From NCBI GenBank assembly GCA_943371025.1, contig CALRTC020000034.1, positions 1-64,000 on the forward strand: a stretch of DNA of 64,000 bases, written 5' to 3'. This document shows, one piece after another, positions 63,089 through 64,000 of this stretch. Positions within the stretch are counted from its first letter, which is position 1. Each line of letters begins with the position of its first letter. Made by a program: the position numbers and the translations under genes. The notes below the pieces were generated by a model. That model had not been told where the DNA came from. It saw only the letters and a list, made by a program, of their open reading frames with translations, and did not search any database. This stretch comes from Niveispirillum sp943371025. Lineage in GTDB: Bacteria; Pseudomonadota; Alphaproteobacteria; Azospirillales; Azospirillaceae.

Positions 63089-64000
63089 CTAATCGAAACG
63101 GACAGTCAGGCTGGCACCCAGCCATCGCGGCCTTGCATAGGCCTGGTTGGAGATGCCAAGGGCACTGGACAGGTCAAGGTTGTAGATACGGTAGCGGCGG
63201 TCCAGGATATTGTTGGCGAAGACCGCTGCTTCGGTCCCGTCATCGAACATGTAGGCGATGCGGGCATTGCCGACCGCACGGGCACCTTCATGATCGATCG
63301 GGGCATTGAAGGTCGAAAAGAACTGCGAACTGTCGTATTTCCAGTCCGTCTGCAGGGCCAGGCTGCCGCCACCCAGCGCGAATTCATAACGCACCATCCA
63401 GCCAAGGCTGAGTTCGGGCGCCTGGGGCAGTTCCCGGTCGGCGACGGCACCCGATGGCAGCACGATATCCTTCACCTTGGTGTCGAGATAGGTGCCGAAC
63501 AGCTGCAGGGTCAGGCCCTTGACGGGCTGTTTGACCAGTTCGAATTCCGCCCCCGTCACGCGGGCCGGATTGTTGCGGATGAACTGGGACAGCGCCACGA
63601 TGGAGAAGGCCTGATAATCCTTGTAATCGTAATGGAAGATTGCCGTGTTGAACTTGGTGGTGCGGTCCAGCGTCAGCTTCGCCCCCATCTCGTAACTGGT
63701 CAGCTTCTCGCTGCCGAACGGGATGGTGTTGGGATCGATGGGTGTGAAGGCCTGTGTGCCGAACCCGCCGCTCTTGGTGCCGCGATTGACCCCGCCATAG
63801 AACAGCATGTCCTTGGTGGGCTTGTAGTTCAGTTCCAGCCGGCCCGACCAATCATGGAAGGTGCGGCGGGCGAGCGCGGGGTTGGTCGTCTGGTTGAAGG
63901 TGAAATCGCCGATCCCATCTGTCTTATGGGCGAAATCATAAGTCTTCACGTCGCTTGAATAGCGCCCACCGACCACGGCGGAGACGGTGTCGGTCAGGTT
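63089..64000 (-). CDS. TonB-dependent receptor, C-terminal part (5' end beyond the window)
   Basis: At least 300 residues of barrel are visible, including RRTFHDWSGRLELNYKP, MLFYGGVNRGTKSGGF and the terminal ASLTVRFD. The start and plug lie right of position 64000. It is the gene immediately upstream of the amine dehydrogenase cytochrome gene, so it may import an amine-containing substrate (inference). Confidence 0.88.
   Translation of the reverse strand, partial: NLTDTVSAVVGGRYSSDVKTYDFAHKTDGIGDFTFNQTTNPALARRTFHDWSGRLELNYKPTKDMLFYGGVNRGTKSGGFGTQAFTPIDPNTIPFGSEKLTSYEMGAKLTLDRTTKFNTAIFHYDYKDYQAFSIVALSQFIRNNPARVTGAEFELVKQPVKGLTLQLFGTYLDTKVKDIVLPSGAVADRELPQAPELSLGWMVRYEFALGGGSLALQTDWKYDSSQFFSTFNAPIDHEGARAVGNARIAYMFDDGTEAAVFANNILDRRYRIYNLDLSSALGISNQAYARPRWLGASLTVRFD

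Overview
The window is a 64 kb, high-GC, gene-dense catabolic region. It looks like an alphaproteobacterium of the Azospirillaceae or sphingomonad type. The signs are several large TonB-dependent receptors with short signal peptides, catabolic operons packed with 4-base gene overlaps, and REP-like GC-rich palindromes. The taxon is an inference; no rRNA or tRNA gene was recognised.

Region 1 (1-20229) is a sulfoquinovose (SQ, plant and cyanobacterial sulfolipid) locus. It holds the 5' part of a GH31 sulfoquinovosidase, an acyl-CoA ligase, a TonB receptor, an aldehyde dehydrogenase and a GntR/UTRA regulator. A leftward operon runs suyA-suyB-comC-slcC-yeiH-glpK-glpD. A rightward operon encodes dehydratase-aldolase-mutarotase-lactonase-dehydrogenase, i.e. 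a sulfo-Entner-Doudoroff pathway. Read together: SQ-glycoside is hydrolysed, SQ is oxidised and split to pyruvate and sulfolactaldehyde, this becomes sulfolactate, its configuration is swapped by SlcC/ComC, SuyAB releases sulfite, and YeiH may export sulfur oxyanion. GlpK/GlpD would use the glycerol and the CoA ligase the fatty acids. One palindrome, TCTTATATAAGA, recurs at five places in front of these units and is the likely GntR operator.

Region 2 (20443-31377) is a leftward dmp-type phenol/meta-cleavage operon (dmpKLMNOPQBCEHD). A complete sigma-54 control region lies upstream: a -24/-12 promoter, an IHF site and two UAS palindromes. Genes for 4-oxalocrotonate tautomerase and for the final aldolase/acetaldehyde dehydrogenase are not in the window. 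Region 3 (31378-41678) holds a DsbA-like isomerase, DUF1329 and DUF1302 proteins, the DmpR/XylR-type regulator, and a YCF48 + RND/MMPL pair. Further sigma-54 promoters and matching UAS palindromes tie the envelope proteins to the same regulator.

Region 4 (41761-46995) is a surface-polysaccharide cluster: beta-propeller protein, GT4, flippase, GT2 and a CDP-glycerol-type transferase. Region 5 (47451-56504) is a leftward operon of exported hydrolases: metallo-beta-lactamase fold, HD domain, deacetylase and two related amidohydrolases around a TonB receptor. Its pathway is unknown. Region 6 (56603-64000) is a tryptophan-tryptophylquinone amine dehydrogenase operon with cytochromes c, aldehyde dehydrogenase and phenylacetate-CoA ligase, fitting arylethylamine to arylacetyl-CoA catabolism, plus the 3' part of another TonB receptor.

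Two kinds of repeat stand out. One is a structured hairpin-core-hairpin element found twice (20272-20419 and 50176-50312). The other is four inverted REP-like pairs, all found in gaps of the phenol region.
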